From: Streptomyces sp. NBRC 109706
GTDB lineage: Bacteria > Actinomycetota > Actinomycetes > Streptomycetales > Streptomycetaceae
Assembly: GCF_000974485.1 (NCBI RefSeq)
Contig: NZ_BBOM01000007.1
Span: forward strand, 372,001 to 436,000
DNA: 64,000 nucleotides
Direction of reading: 5' to 3'
Positions within the stretch are counted from its first letter, which is position 1, and the number at the start of each line of letters is the position of its first letter. Under the pieces are notes generated by a model. It was not told where the DNA came from, did no database searches, and was given only the letters and a program-made list of their open reading frames with translations. Below are positions 24,606-32,933 of this stretch, piece by piece. Made by a program: the position numbers and the translations under genes.

Positions 24606-24938
24606 GCCGGTCTTCGAGCTGTGCGGCGGGGTCCCGGCCGGAGGGCGCGAGGCGCAGTGGATGTCGCGCCCCCGGGGGACTCGACGGACCGGTGGCGGTT
24701 TCACGCGAGAAGCACTCCGGGAGGGGCCCCTGAATTCCCCGCCCCGGAGCTTCTTCCTCTTCTCAAGGCCGCTCACCGACCCGGACTGACCGGTTTCCCC
24801 GCCCGGCCGCCGGGCAAACACCGCCGTGGTCCGACGGGTCCCCACCACCGGCGCGCGAGCCCCGGCGGGACGCGCCGCCCCGTGTGGAACGCGCCGCCCC
24901 GGGTACCCGGAGCGCTCCCGAAGGGTTAGGAGGAAGCC
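24606..24938. other. Gene-free spacer with one hairpin
   Basis: No credible gene in this 333-bp stretch. It contains a near-perfect hairpin (24715-24726 with 24737-24749) followed by a pyrimidine-rich run, probably the terminator of the TetR gene, and the ribosome-binding site of the next gene. Confidence 0.55.
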
Positions 24939-25340
24939 ATGCAACAGCGTGGTAGCGACCAGTACAGCCCGCGTCGCGACGACGAGATGAAGCATGAGCT
25001 TCAGGGCATGCTGAAGGGCGAGAAGCCGACCAGAGCCGAGGAGTGGCACGACCCCGAACCGGCGGCCGACGACGATCCCCCGCTGGCCTCGGGCCCGGTG
25101 CGCCCCGGCACGGGCAACGACGCGCGGGAACGGGCCGACGAGGCGTTCCGCTTCGAACTCGCCCGCTATCTGCGGCGTACGGACTTCCCGGCCGACCGGC
25201 CCGAGGTGTTGGCGGCGCTCGACGAGAACCACGCCCCGGAGCCGCTGGTCGAGACGGTGCGGCACGATCTGCCCGGCGAGCACGCCTACCACAACGTGCA
25301 GGAGGTGGCCGTCGCACTCGGCCACCACCCCCGCGCCTGA
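24939..25340 (+). CDS. DUF2795 family protein
   Basis: Acidic hydrophilic 133-residue protein. The N-terminal part (RRDDEMKHELQGMLKGEKPTRAEEWHDPEP) is disordered-looking; the C-terminal 65 residues (RYLRRTDFPADRPEVLAALDENHAPEPLVETVRHDLPGEHAYHNVQEVAVALG) fit the DUF2795 domain. AGGAGG is well placed before ATG 24939. No function is known for the family. Confidence 0.82.
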   Translation: MQQRGSDQYSPRRDDEMKHELQGMLKGEKPTRAEEWHDPEPAADDDPPLASGPVRPGTGNDARERADEAFRFELARYLRRTDFPADRPEVLAALDENHAPEPLVETVRHDLPGEHAYHNVQEVAVALGHHPRA

Positions 25341-25441
25341 CCGAGCCCTGGCCGACCCCCGGCCGGCGGGAACCGCCGGCCGGGCCGCGCCGGTAACAGG
25401 CAGCGACCACGGGGGCGTTGACGCGGTCCCACCGTATACGT

Positions 25442-25454
25442 TTGACTGAGTCAA
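25442..25454. promoter_or_regulatory. MarR-type palindrome at the start of the MarR-GNAT gene
   Basis: TTGACTGAGTCAA is a perfect 6-1-6 palindrome ending on the A of ATG 25454. TATACG (25435-25440) upstream is a plausible -10, so a bound dimer would sit on the transcription start. Confidence 0.65.
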
Positions 25455-26398
25455 TGAATGATCAAACAACTACGGAGGTCGTCGGGGCGCTCAGGGAGTT
25501 CAACCGGGACTACACCCGTCTGATCGGCGCCCTGGACTACCGGCACCGGCTGGGCACCCCGTACTCGCTGCCCGAGGCGCGGGTGCTCTACGAGTTGGCT
25601 GCCGGCCGCCGGATGCCGGTGGCCTCGCTCCGCGAGCGGCTGGACATGGACGCCGGCCAGCTCAGCCGGCTGCTGTCCCGCGCCGAGGCGGCCGGCCTGC
25701 TGGTCAGGGAGCGGGACACGGCCGACGGCCGCCGGCAGCTGATCGCGCTCAGCGGTACGGGCCGGGAGGCGGCGGCGCTGCTGGACCGCAGGTCCGAGGA
25801 GGTCACCGGCGCCCTGGTGCGCCGTCTCTCCCCCGCCGAGCAGGCGCGGCTGCGGGCCGCCGTCCGCTCCCTGGCGCGGCTGCTCGGCCTGGCCCCGCGC
25901 CCCGCCGCCGACCCCCGACTCCGCCCGCCGGCACCGGGCGAGCTGGGCTGGGTGGTGCAGCGGCACGGCGCGCTCTACGCGGCGGAGTACGGCTGGAACG
26001 GCGCCTTCGAGGCGCTGGTCGCCGAGGTCGTCGCCCGCTACGCGCGACACGGCGACCCGGCCGCGGAGGCCGCGTGGATCGCCGAATGGGAAGGCGAACC
26101 CGTCGGCTCGGTGCTCTGCGTCGCGGACGAGTCGGGGAGCACGACCGCCCGGCTGCGGCTGCTGCTGGTCGAGCCGCATGCCAGGGGCCTGGGCATCGGC
26201 GCGGCGCTGACCGCCCGATGCGTGGAGTTCGCCCGGGCGGCCGGCTATGACCGGCTGACCCTGTGGACCAACGAGAGCCTCGGCCATGCCCGCCGGATCT
26301 ACCGGGCCGCCGGGTTCACCCTGACCGACAGCGCCCCGCACACGGATTTCGGCCGCCCCGAGATCGGCCAGAACTGGACGCTGGACCTGGCCCGTTGA
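25454..26398 (+). CDS. MarR regulator fused to a GNAT acetyltransferase
   Basis: A 314-residue two-domain protein. Residues about 5-150 form a MarR winged helix (MPVASLRERLDMDAGQLSRLLSRAEAAGLLVRERDTADGRRQLIALSGTG). Residues about 165-310 form a GNAT domain with VEPHARGLGIGAALTARCVEFARAAGYDRLTLWTNESLGHARRIYRAAGF, including the acetyl-CoA loop. Such fusions are common in actinobacteria and suggest ligand-linked acetylation plus self-repression. The palindrome TTGACTGAGTCAA abuts the start codon. Acetyl acceptor unknown. Confidence 0.9.
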   Translation: MNDQTTTEVVGALREFNRDYTRLIGALDYRHRLGTPYSLPEARVLYELAAGRRMPVASLRERLDMDAGQLSRLLSRAEAAGLLVRERDTADGRRQLIALSGTGREAAALLDRRSEEVTGALVRRLSPAEQARLRAAVRSLARLLGLAPRPAADPRLRPPAPGELGWVVQRHGALYAAEYGWNGAFEALVAEVVARYARHGDPAAEAAWIAEWEGEPVGSVLCVADESGSTTARLRLLLVEPHARGLGIGAALTARCVEFARAAGYDRLTLWTNESLGHARRIYRAAGFTLTDSAPHTDFGRPEIGQNWTLDLAR

Positions 26399-26419
26399 CA
26401 CCTCGGGCGCGTGGCCGGC

Positions 26420-27313
26420 TCAGCTGTCGAGGGCCCGTTCCACGGCGGCCAGGATCTCCGTGATCCGCAGCCCGAACCGGACGTCGCACGGGTGGGCGGC
26501 ACCGCCGCCGGCCGACGCGATCAACGCGTCCACGGCCCGTTGGAACGTTCGCGCGGGGCCGCCGTCCTTCCCCCGCTCGGGAAGGGTGGAGACGCCGGCG
26601 GCGCCGCGCAGTTCGACGGTGACGCCGGCGGCCTGCGGGGGCACCGTGAGGCTCAGCGACAGCGAGCTCGACGCCCCGGAGACATGCCGCAGGGTGGCGT
26701 GCACCATGTCGCCCGGGCCGCGCGTCGCGCGCACCGCCGCGAGGTCGGCCACATCGCCGAGCGGCGGGAGCAACAGCGAGAGCGCGTGCGGGCCGATGTC
26801 CCAGAGCGCGCCGCGCTCCCGGCGCCAGATCGAGTCCACATAGGGCGAGTCGGCGCCGCCGAACGCCGCCGAGTACCAGTCGGCGCGGCCCGTCAGCCAG
26901 TCGTCGGAGCCGCACTGCGCGGTCACCCAGGCGGCCGTCTCCACGGCGAACCGCAGCGTGCAGAAGACGACGGAGGCCCGTTCCGCCTCCGCGACCGCGT
27001 CCGCCACCTCACGGGCGGCGGCGACCGAGGTGGCCACCGGCTTGTCCAGCAGCAGATGGCAGCCGGCCCGGGCGGCCCGCGCGGCCAACGGCGCCTGCAC
27101 GTCCGGCGGCAGCGCGAAGCTGACCGCCTCGCAGTCGGCGAAGAGCGCGTCCGGATCCTCGTACGCGCGGGTGCCCAGCGCCGTCGCCAGCCCGCCGGCC
27201 GCCTCCGGGCGGCGCCCCCAGACCCCGACCAACTCAACGCCGGGATGTTCGGCGAGCCCGGGACCCTGAGTGCGCTGGGCCCATGGTCCGGTGCCGAGCA
27301 GGCCGATCCTCAT
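26420..27313 (-). CDS. Gfo/Idh/MocA-type oxidoreductase
   Basis: NAD(P)-dependent dehydrogenase of 297 residues. The N-terminal Rossmann motif MRIGLLGTGPWAQ is followed by ALPPDVQAPLAARAARAGCHLLLDKPVA, with the conserved DKP active-site lysine, and a C-terminal substrate domain with WRRERGALWDIGPHALSLL. ATG 27313 begins the Rossmann strand; the frame is open upstream without support. It ends 21 bp from the stop of the MarR-GNAT gene (convergent) and is divergent from glnII. Confidence 0.88.
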   Translation of the reverse strand: MRIGLLGTGPWAQRTQGPGLAEHPGVELVGVWGRRPEAAGGLATALGTRAYEDPDALFADCEAVSFALPPDVQAPLAARAARAGCHLLLDKPVATSVAAAREVADAVAEAERASVVFCTLRFAVETAAWVTAQCGSDDWLTGRADWYSAAFGGADSPYVDSIWRRERGALWDIGPHALSLLLPPLGDVADLAAVRATRGPGDMVHATLRHVSGASSSLSLSLTVPPQAAGVTVELRGAAGVSTLPERGKDGGPARTFQRAVDALIASAGGGAAHPCDVRFGLRITEILAAVERALDS

Positions 27314-27330
27314 CTCCGCGTTGCCCCTTT

Positions 27331-27361
27331 CCTGGGGTTTGCCTGGGGTTTCCTGGGATTT
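27331..27361. repeat. Three-copy short tandem repeat
   Basis: CCTGGGGTTT at 27331-27340 and 27342-27351 and CCTGGGATTT at 27352-27361, just upstream of the Gfo/Idh gene. No function is evident. Confidence 0.55.
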
Positions 27362-27469
27362 CCCGAGCCGTTCCCGGGCCGCTGTTGAGCACGCGATCCG
27401 GCGCCCCAGCCTAACCAGCCGCGCGTCAGAGCCCGCGCACGGAGCGCTATTCGATGGCCTGAGCCCTCG

Positions 27470-27507
27470 TTCACAGCGCCTTAACAACCGGGCAACTGGA
27501 AGGCAAT
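27470..27507 (+). promoter_or_regulatory. GlnR-like box upstream of glnII
   Basis: Four half-sites with exact six-base gaps: TTCAC (27470-27474), TTAAC (27481-27485), GCAAC (27492-27496), GCAAT (27503-27507). It is weaker than the glnA box in sequence but identical in spacing. Confidence 0.6.
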
Positions 27508-27584
27508 CGGCCCTGGCGAAGGTGGCCGCAGACGCAAGGACGCACCCGCGAAGACCTCCCGTCGACCTCCCAAGGAGCAGGACC

Positions 27585-28607
27585 GTGAGCTACAAGGCCG
27601 AGTACATCTGGATCGACGGCACGGAGCCGACCGCGAAGCTCCGTTCCAAGACCAAGATCCTGGCGGACGGCGTGGAGCCGCCGGAGTGGGGCTTCGACGG
27701 GTCCAGCACCAACCAGGCGGAGGGCCACGCCTCGGACTGCGTCCTCAAGCCGGTCGCCAGCTACCCGGACCCGATCCGCGGCGGCGCGCACCTGCTGGTG
27801 CTGTGCGAGGTCTACAACACGGGCGACGACACCCCGCACGTCTCCAACACCCGTGCGCTGCTGCGCCCGTTGGCCGAGCAGTTCGCGGCGCAGGAGCCGA
27901 TCTTCGGCATAGAGCAGGAGTACACCTTCTTCAAGGGCTCCCGCCCGCTCGGCTTCCCCGAGAACGGCTTCCCCGCGCCGCAGGGCGGCTACTACTGCGG
28001 CGTCGGCGCGGACGAGATCTACGGTCGGGAGATCGTCGAGGCGCACCTGGAGAACTGTCTCAAGGCCGGTCTCGGCATCTCCGGCATCAACGCCGAGGTC
28101 ATGCCCGGCCAGTGGGAGTTCCAGGTCGGCCCGCTCTCCCCGCTGGAGGTCTCCGACCAGCTGTGGGTGGCCCGCTGGCTGCTCTACCGCACCGCCGAGG
28201 ACTACGGCGTCTCCGCCACCCTGGACCCCAAGCCGGCCAAGGGCGACTGGAACGGCGCCGGCGCGCACACCAACTTCTCCACCAAGGCGATGCGCGAGGG
28301 CTATGACGCGATCATCGCCGCCTGCGACGCCCTGGGCCTGGAGGGCAAGCCGCTTGAGCACGTCAGCAACTACGGCGTGGGCGTCGAGGACCGGCTGACC
28401 GGCGCGCACGAGACGGCCCCCTGGAACGAGTACAGCTACGGCGTCTCCAACCGGGGCGCCTCCGTCCGCATCCCGTGGCAGGTGGAGCGGGACAAGAAGG
28501 GCTACATCGAGGACCGTCGCCCCAACGCCAACTGCGACCCGTACGTGGTGACCAGGCTGCTGGTGGAGACCTGCTGCACCGAGCTGGACAGGGCCGGCCT
28601 GGTCTGA
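27585..28607 (+). CDS. glnII: Glutamine synthetase type II (GlnII)
   Basis: Eukaryotic-type glutamine synthetase, 340 residues, heat-labile in characterised Streptomyces. It opens YKAEYIWIDGTEPTAKLRSKTK and has WGFDGSSTNQAEG, the metal site FGIEQEYTFF, GYYCGVGADEIYGREIVEAH, INAEVMPGQWEFQVGP and the ATP loop NGAGAHTNFSTKAMR. There is no adenylylation site, so GlnE should not control it. AAGGAG precedes GTG 27585. A GlnR-like box upstream suggests induction under nitrogen limitation. Confidence 0.97.
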   Translation: MSYKAEYIWIDGTEPTAKLRSKTKILADGVEPPEWGFDGSSTNQAEGHASDCVLKPVASYPDPIRGGAHLLVLCEVYNTGDDTPHVSNTRALLRPLAEQFAAQEPIFGIEQEYTFFKGSRPLGFPENGFPAPQGGYYCGVGADEIYGREIVEAHLENCLKAGLGISGINAEVMPGQWEFQVGPLSPLEVSDQLWVARWLLYRTAEDYGVSATLDPKPAKGDWNGAGAHTNFSTKAMREGYDAIIAACDALGLEGKPLEHVSNYGVGVEDRLTGAHETAPWNEYSYGVSNRGASVRIPWQVERDKKGYIEDRRPNANCDPYVVTRLLVETCCTELDRAGLV

Positions 28608-28923
28608 CCCGGCCGCCGTCGCCGACGGCCCTCGCCGTATCGACAGCCCTCGTCGTATCGACGGTCCTTCTCCCGGAGACTCCCTTCGGCCCACGGTCGC
28701 AGCTCGGGCGTGGCATCGGAGGGACACCGAAGGCGCTCGCCCTCGCGGCGGGCGCCTTCGGTATGTCCGCGCGCCCCCCCGACTGGCGCGCGCGGCGCAT
28801 ATCCGGGTGTACTCAGCACCACCGCGCCCCCGGGGTCTCCCCCCGTTACGTTCCCCTCGGGAACGCGACAGACTGTGGTCGCGGGTGGGGCATGGCACAC
28901 CACGAAGGGGTTGGACAGGCACA
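28608..28923. other. Spacer with an 18-bp tandem repeat and the glnII terminator
   Basis: No gene. About two and a half copies of an 18-bp unit occur at 28623-28676 (units begin at 28623, 28641 and a degenerate 28659). The hairpin at 28726-28762 follows, and then the promoter region of the sensor kinase. Confidence 0.6.
28726..28762 (+). terminator. Terminator after glnII
   Basis: Perfect 11-bp outer stem (28726-28736 with 28752-28762) continued by a 4-bp CGCC/GGCG inner stem. Confidence 0.85.
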
Positions 28924-30222
28924 ATGAACCGGGAACGGGCGCGAGACGGCCTGCTGGCGGCGGCGTACGGACTGCTGCTGACGGTGCTGACGATCGGCGC
29001 GTCGCTGCTGTTGTTCGTCCTCTTCGTCGTGTGCCTGGTACTGGTGCCGCTGGGGGTCGGGCTGCTGGCCATGCCGGTGGTGATCGTCGCCGTCCGGGCG
29101 CAGGCCAATCTGCGCAGGAAGTACGCCAACGACTGGTACGGCATCACCATCCCGGTGGCCTACCGGCCGGTGCCGCACGACGCGCGCGGCGGGATCGCCG
29201 GGCAGGTCGACCGGGCGATCCGGCTGCTCAAGGACCCGGCGACCTGGCGCGACGCGCTCTGGCTGCTGCCCGACGCGATCGTCGGGTTCATCCTGGCCCT
29301 GCTGCCGTTCTCGCTGCTCGGCTACGGCGTCTGGGGTCCGGTCCTCGCGGCCGGCGTCTGGGTGCCCATCGTGAACGCGATCGGCACCTACTGGTGGGCC
29401 TTCGTCCCGGTGAGCAACTTCCTCACCGCCATGCTGGCCGGCCTGATCGGGCTCCTGCTGCTGGCGACCGGCCTGCGCTACAACCCGCTGATCCTGCATC
29501 TCCACTTCCACTTCACCCGGGTGCTGATCGGCGCGCCGGAGAAGCAGCTGCTGGCGCAGCGGGTGGCCAGGCTGCAGGAGACCCGGCATGACGCGCTGGA
29601 CAACTCGGCGGCCGAACTCCGGCGCATCGAACGGGATCTGCACGACGGCGCGCAGGCCAGGCTGGTCGCGATGGGCATGAGCCTGGGCGCGGTCGAGGCG
29701 CTGATCGAGAAGGATCCCGACCAGGCCAAGAAGCTGCTGGCCCAGGCGCGGGCCAACTCCGCCGAAGCACTCACCGAGCTGCGCGATCTGGTGCGCGGCA
29801 TCCACCCGCCGGTGCTGGCCGAACGCGGCCTGGGCGACGCGGCCCGGGCCCTGGCGCTGCGCATGCAGCTGCCCGTCGAGGTGGACGTGGAGCTGCCGGG
29901 GCGGCTCGACGAGTCGGTGGAGTCCGCCGCCTATTTCGCGATCAGCGAGGTGCTGACCAACGCGGCCAAGCACGCGCGGGCCGAACGCGCCTGGCTGGAC
30001 ATCTACTACAACCACAAGGAACACACCCTGCGGATCGCGGTCACCGACAACGGTCGGGGCGGCGCGACGCTGGAGGGCGGCAGCGGCCTCCGTGGCCTCC
30101 AACGCCGCCTCGGCTCCTTCGACGGCGTCCTCGCCGTCAGCAGCCCCGAGGGCGGCCCCACCCTGGTCACCATCGAGATCCCCTGCGCCCTGACCCCGAA
30201 CGGCCAGGTCAGAGCGGACTGA
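28924..30222 (+). CDS. Two-component sensor histidine kinase (NarL-partner type)
   Basis: Membrane sensor of 432 residues. Two hydrophobic blocks (about residues 10-58 and 118-185) form a Streptomyces-type sensor domain. The HisKA_3 phosphorylation site follows in RRIERDLHDGAQARLVAMGMSLG, with RDLVRGIHPPVL, then the ATPase motifs NAAKHA, DNGRGG and GSGLRGLQRRL. ATG 28924 has only a weak upstream purine run. The likely partner response regulator is two genes downstream (31612-32256), separated by a secreted phospholipase gene. Confidence 0.92.
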   Translation: MNRERARDGLLAAAYGLLLTVLTIGASLLLFVLFVVCLVLVPLGVGLLAMPVVIVAVRAQANLRRKYANDWYGITIPVAYRPVPHDARGGIAGQVDRAIRLLKDPATWRDALWLLPDAIVGFILALLPFSLLGYGVWGPVLAAGVWVPIVNAIGTYWWAFVPVSNFLTAMLAGLIGLLLLATGLRYNPLILHLHFHFTRVLIGAPEKQLLAQRVARLQETRHDALDNSAAELRRIERDLHDGAQARLVAMGMSLGAVEALIEKDPDQAKKLLAQARANSAEALTELRDLVRGIHPPVLAERGLGDAARALALRMQLPVEVDVELPGRLDESVESAAYFAISEVLTNAAKHARAERAWLDIYYNHKEHTLRIAVTDNGRGGATLEGGSGLRGLQRRLGSFDGVLAVSSPEGGPTLVTIEIPCALTPNGQVRAD

Positions 30223-30459
30223 GCCGCCGGCTGCCCCCGCTCCCCCGAGCCCGGGGTGCCGCCATGACGGCCGCCGACGCCGGGAGGACGCCGGGAACCC
30301 GGGAAACGGCGCCCCCTGACCGACGCGCCGCCGCCGGCTCCCCCAGCCACCGTGCGTGTTCCGGGAGTTCGCCTTCGGATCATTTCGCGAGCATGTCAAC
30401 TGCTCTACGCTGACGCCGTGTTGCGGCTCTTCCCCACCCACACAGCGGAGGCGGCTTCG

Positions 30460-31515
30460 ATGAGTTCGATGAGGCGGACGGCAAGGATGCGACGGGTCGG
30501 CGGCGCGGTCGCGGTCGGCGGTGTCGGGGTGCTCGTCGCGGCGAGCGGGGTGCACGCGGCCGAGCCCGGGCCGGCGGCCTACTCGGCCAGCACCTCGGTC
30601 GGCGTGCACAACGCCTACCTGCAGAGCGCGTTCCCCTACTTCGCCGACGCCCTGGACTCGGGCGCCGGCATGCTGGAGATCGACGTCTGGACCAACTTCT
30701 TCGGCTCCGGCTGGCGCGTCGGACACGACAACCCGTTCGGCAACCAGAACAACTGCGTGGGCGCGACCAGCCCGGAGGAGCTACGTTCCGGCTCGCGGAA
30801 CCAGAGCCTGGCCGGCTGTCTGGCCGACATCAGGACCTGGCACGACGCCAACCCCGGCCACCGGCCGATCCTGTTGAAGATCGAGATGAAGGACGGCTTC
30901 GCCGACAACCTCGGTCGGGGCCCCGCCGCGTTCGACGCCCTGGTGAACGACGCTCTCGGCGACGCGGTCTTCGGCCCGGGCGACCTCGCCGGCGACCACC
31001 CCACCCTGGACGCGGCGGTGACCGCCGACGGCTGGCCGACCAGGGACGAGCTGGCGGGCAGGTTCCTGATCCATCTGATACCCGGAACCGTCGAGGAGGG
31101 GAACCCGTTCGACAACCTCTGGACGGACGTCGAGTACGCCCGCCACCTGCGGGATCTGGCCGCCGCCGGCTCGCTGGCGCAGTCCACCGCCTTCCCCGCC
31201 GTCCACCACGCCGAGGCCGGCGACCCCAGGGAGACCCGCTACGCGGAGGAGTCCATCCGGCCGTGGTTCGTCGTCTTCGACGGCGACGCGAACGTCTTCC
31301 TCGGCCCCGAGGTCGACACCGGCTGGTACACCGACCGCAACTACCTGCTGGTGATGACCAACGCGCACAATGTCGCGCCGCCGATCGACGCGACCAACCC
31401 GACCGAGGCCGAGGCGCTGAACCGGGTCGCCGAGCTGGCCGCCGGCGGCGCGGCCGTGGCCAGCTCCGACTGGCACGGACTCCCGTCCGTCCTCTCCACC
31501 GTCGTCCCGCACTGA
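30460..31515 (+). CDS. Secreted phosphatidylinositol-specific phospholipase C-like protein
   Basis: A 351-residue exported enzyme. An N-terminal signal peptide (RRTARMRRVGGAVAVGG then a hydrophobic core) ends near VHA-AEP. The catalytic TIM-barrel shows the two histidines in VGVHNAYLQS and RVGHDNPFG and the metal ligands in LEIDVWTNF and LLKIEMKDG, the arrangement of metal-dependent bacterial PI-PLCs such as that of S. antibioticus (from memory). GCGGAGG precedes ATG 30460. A -10-like TACGCT at 30406-30411 lies upstream. It sits between sensor and regulator genes and may be under their control (inference). Confidence 0.85.
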   Translation: MSSMRRTARMRRVGGAVAVGGVGVLVAASGVHAAEPGPAAYSASTSVGVHNAYLQSAFPYFADALDSGAGMLEIDVWTNFFGSGWRVGHDNPFGNQNNCVGATSPEELRSGSRNQSLAGCLADIRTWHDANPGHRPILLKIEMKDGFADNLGRGPAAFDALVNDALGDAVFGPGDLAGDHPTLDAAVTADGWPTRDELAGRFLIHLIPGTVEEGNPFDNLWTDVEYARHLRDLAAAGSLAQSTAFPAVHHAEAGDPRETRYAEESIRPWFVVFDGDANVFLGPEVDTGWYTDRNYLLVMTNAHNVAPPIDATNPTEAEALNRVAELAAGGAAVASSDWHGLPSVLSTVVPH

Positions 31516-31611
31516 CCCCACGAACCCGGCGGTGTGCCGGGGGGCCGGCCCTGGAGCGCACAGCGCATAGGCTAGGGCCGGTCGGGCGTGGTTCGAGAGA
31601 CGGAGAGTTCC

Positions 31612-32256
31612 GTGCGGGTTGTGGTTGCCGAAGACCTGTTTCTGCTCCGGGACGGGCTGGTCCGGCTGCTGGAGGCGCATGACTTCCAACTGGCGGCCGC
31701 CGTCGACAACGGGCCCGAACTCACCCGCGCGCTGGCCGAGTTGAAGCCGGACGTCGCGGTGGTCGACGTCCGGCTGCCGCCGTCGTTCACCGACGAGGGG
31801 CTCCAGTGCGCGCTCCAGGCGCGCCGTGAGCAGCCGGGGCTGCCGGTGCTGGTCCTCTCCCAGCACGTGGAGCGGCTCTACGCACGGGAGTTGCTGGCGG
31901 ACGGCCACGGCGGCGTCGGCTACCTGCTGAAGGACCGGGTGTTCGACGCGGAGCAGTTCATCGACGCGGTCCGCCGGGTCGCGAGCGGCGGTACGGCGAT
32001 GGATCCGCAGGTGATTCAGCAGCTGTTGGCCCAGAAGGGCCACAACTCGCCGCTGGAGAAGCTGACTCCGCGTGAGCTGGAGGTCATCGAGCTGATGGCA
32101 CAGGGCCGTTCCAACGCGGCCATCGCCGAACGACTGGTGGTGACGGAACGCGCGGTCGCCAAGCACACCTCCAACATCTTCGCCAAGCTGGGCCTCCCCC
32201 CCTCCGACGACGACAACCGCCGCGTCCTCGCCGTCCTCGCCTACCTGGAACGGTAG
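31612..32256 (+). CDS. NarL/FixJ-type response regulator
   Basis: A 214-residue regulator. The receiver domain has the acidic pair in VVVAEDLFLL, the phosphoacceptor Asp in VAVVDVRLPP and the conserved Lys in YLLKDRV. A LuxR helix-turn-helix follows: LTPRELEVIELMAQGRSNAAIAERLVVTERAVAKHTSNIFAKLGL. GGAGAG (31602-31607) supports GTG 31612 over the GTG at 31588. A -10-like TAGGCT is at 31568-31573. It probably pairs with the kinase at 28924-30222. Confidence 0.93.
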   Translation: MRVVVAEDLFLLRDGLVRLLEAHDFQLAAAVDNGPELTRALAELKPDVAVVDVRLPPSFTDEGLQCALQARREQPGLPVLVLSQHVERLYARELLADGHGGVGYLLKDRVFDAEQFIDAVRRVASGGTAMDPQVIQQLLAQKGHNSPLEKLTPRELEVIELMAQGRSNAAIAERLVVTERAVAKHTSNIFAKLGLPPSDDDNRRVLAVLAYLER

Positions 32257-32335
32257 CCCTAACGCGGGCAGCGCGGAGCAACGACACCCGTGCGCGGCCG
32301 GGGCCGGGCCGCAAGGCCCGCGCACGCGACTGCCT

Positions 32336-32899
32336 GCCAGGCCGCAAGGCCGACGCGGCCAGCGCACCGCGCCGAACGGCGACGGCCGGGAGGCCGGAAC
32401 AGCGAGAAGCGCACCAGCCCGCCACAGACCAACCAGGCCCCCGCAGACATGGCGCCGCCCGCGCCAGGCCGCAAGGCCGACGCGGCCGGCGCCCCGCGCC
32501 CGACCACCCACCAAGCCCGCGCGGCCAGCGCACCGCGCCGAAGGGCGACGGCCGGAGGCCGGAACAGCGAGAAACAGACCAGCCCGCCGCAGGCCAACGG
32601 ACCACCACGGGCCCGATCGGAGCCCTCACCCACAGACACGACAACACCCCCGCCAGGCCGAAGGCCGACGCGGCCAGCGCACCGCGCTGGACGGCAACGG
32701 CCGGAGGCCGGAACAGCGAGAAGCACACCAGCCCGCCGCAGGCCCAACCGACCACCACCAGCCCAACCAGGCCCCCGGCAGACATGGCGCCACCCACGCC
32801 AGGACGCAAGGCCGCCAAGCCACCCGACGCCCGCGCCAGGCCGCAAGGCCGACGCGGCCAGCGCGCCGCACCCGAGGACCCGCCAAGCCAGCGCGCCGC
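32336..32899. repeat. Field of imperfect GC-rich repeats
   Basis: A unit of roughly 85 bp (GCCAGGCCGCAAGGCCGACG at its start, GCCGGAACAGCGAGAA near its end) occurs at about 32336-32423 and 32652-32739. Partial copies lie at about 32462-32490, 32521-32588 and 32834-32870; a GCAGACATGGCGCC segment recurs at 32443-32456 and 32778-32791. Both strands have open frames only because of composition. No gene is supported in 32257-32933. Confidence 0.7.
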
Positions 32900-32933
32900 G
32901 TAACCGCTGGGTGGGCGGCTCGTTTGGGCGGGT

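Noticed and set aside
32336..32899. CRISPR array
   Set aside because: The repeat units are long, imperfect and partly shuffled, spacers are not unique and equal in size, and no cas gene is present.
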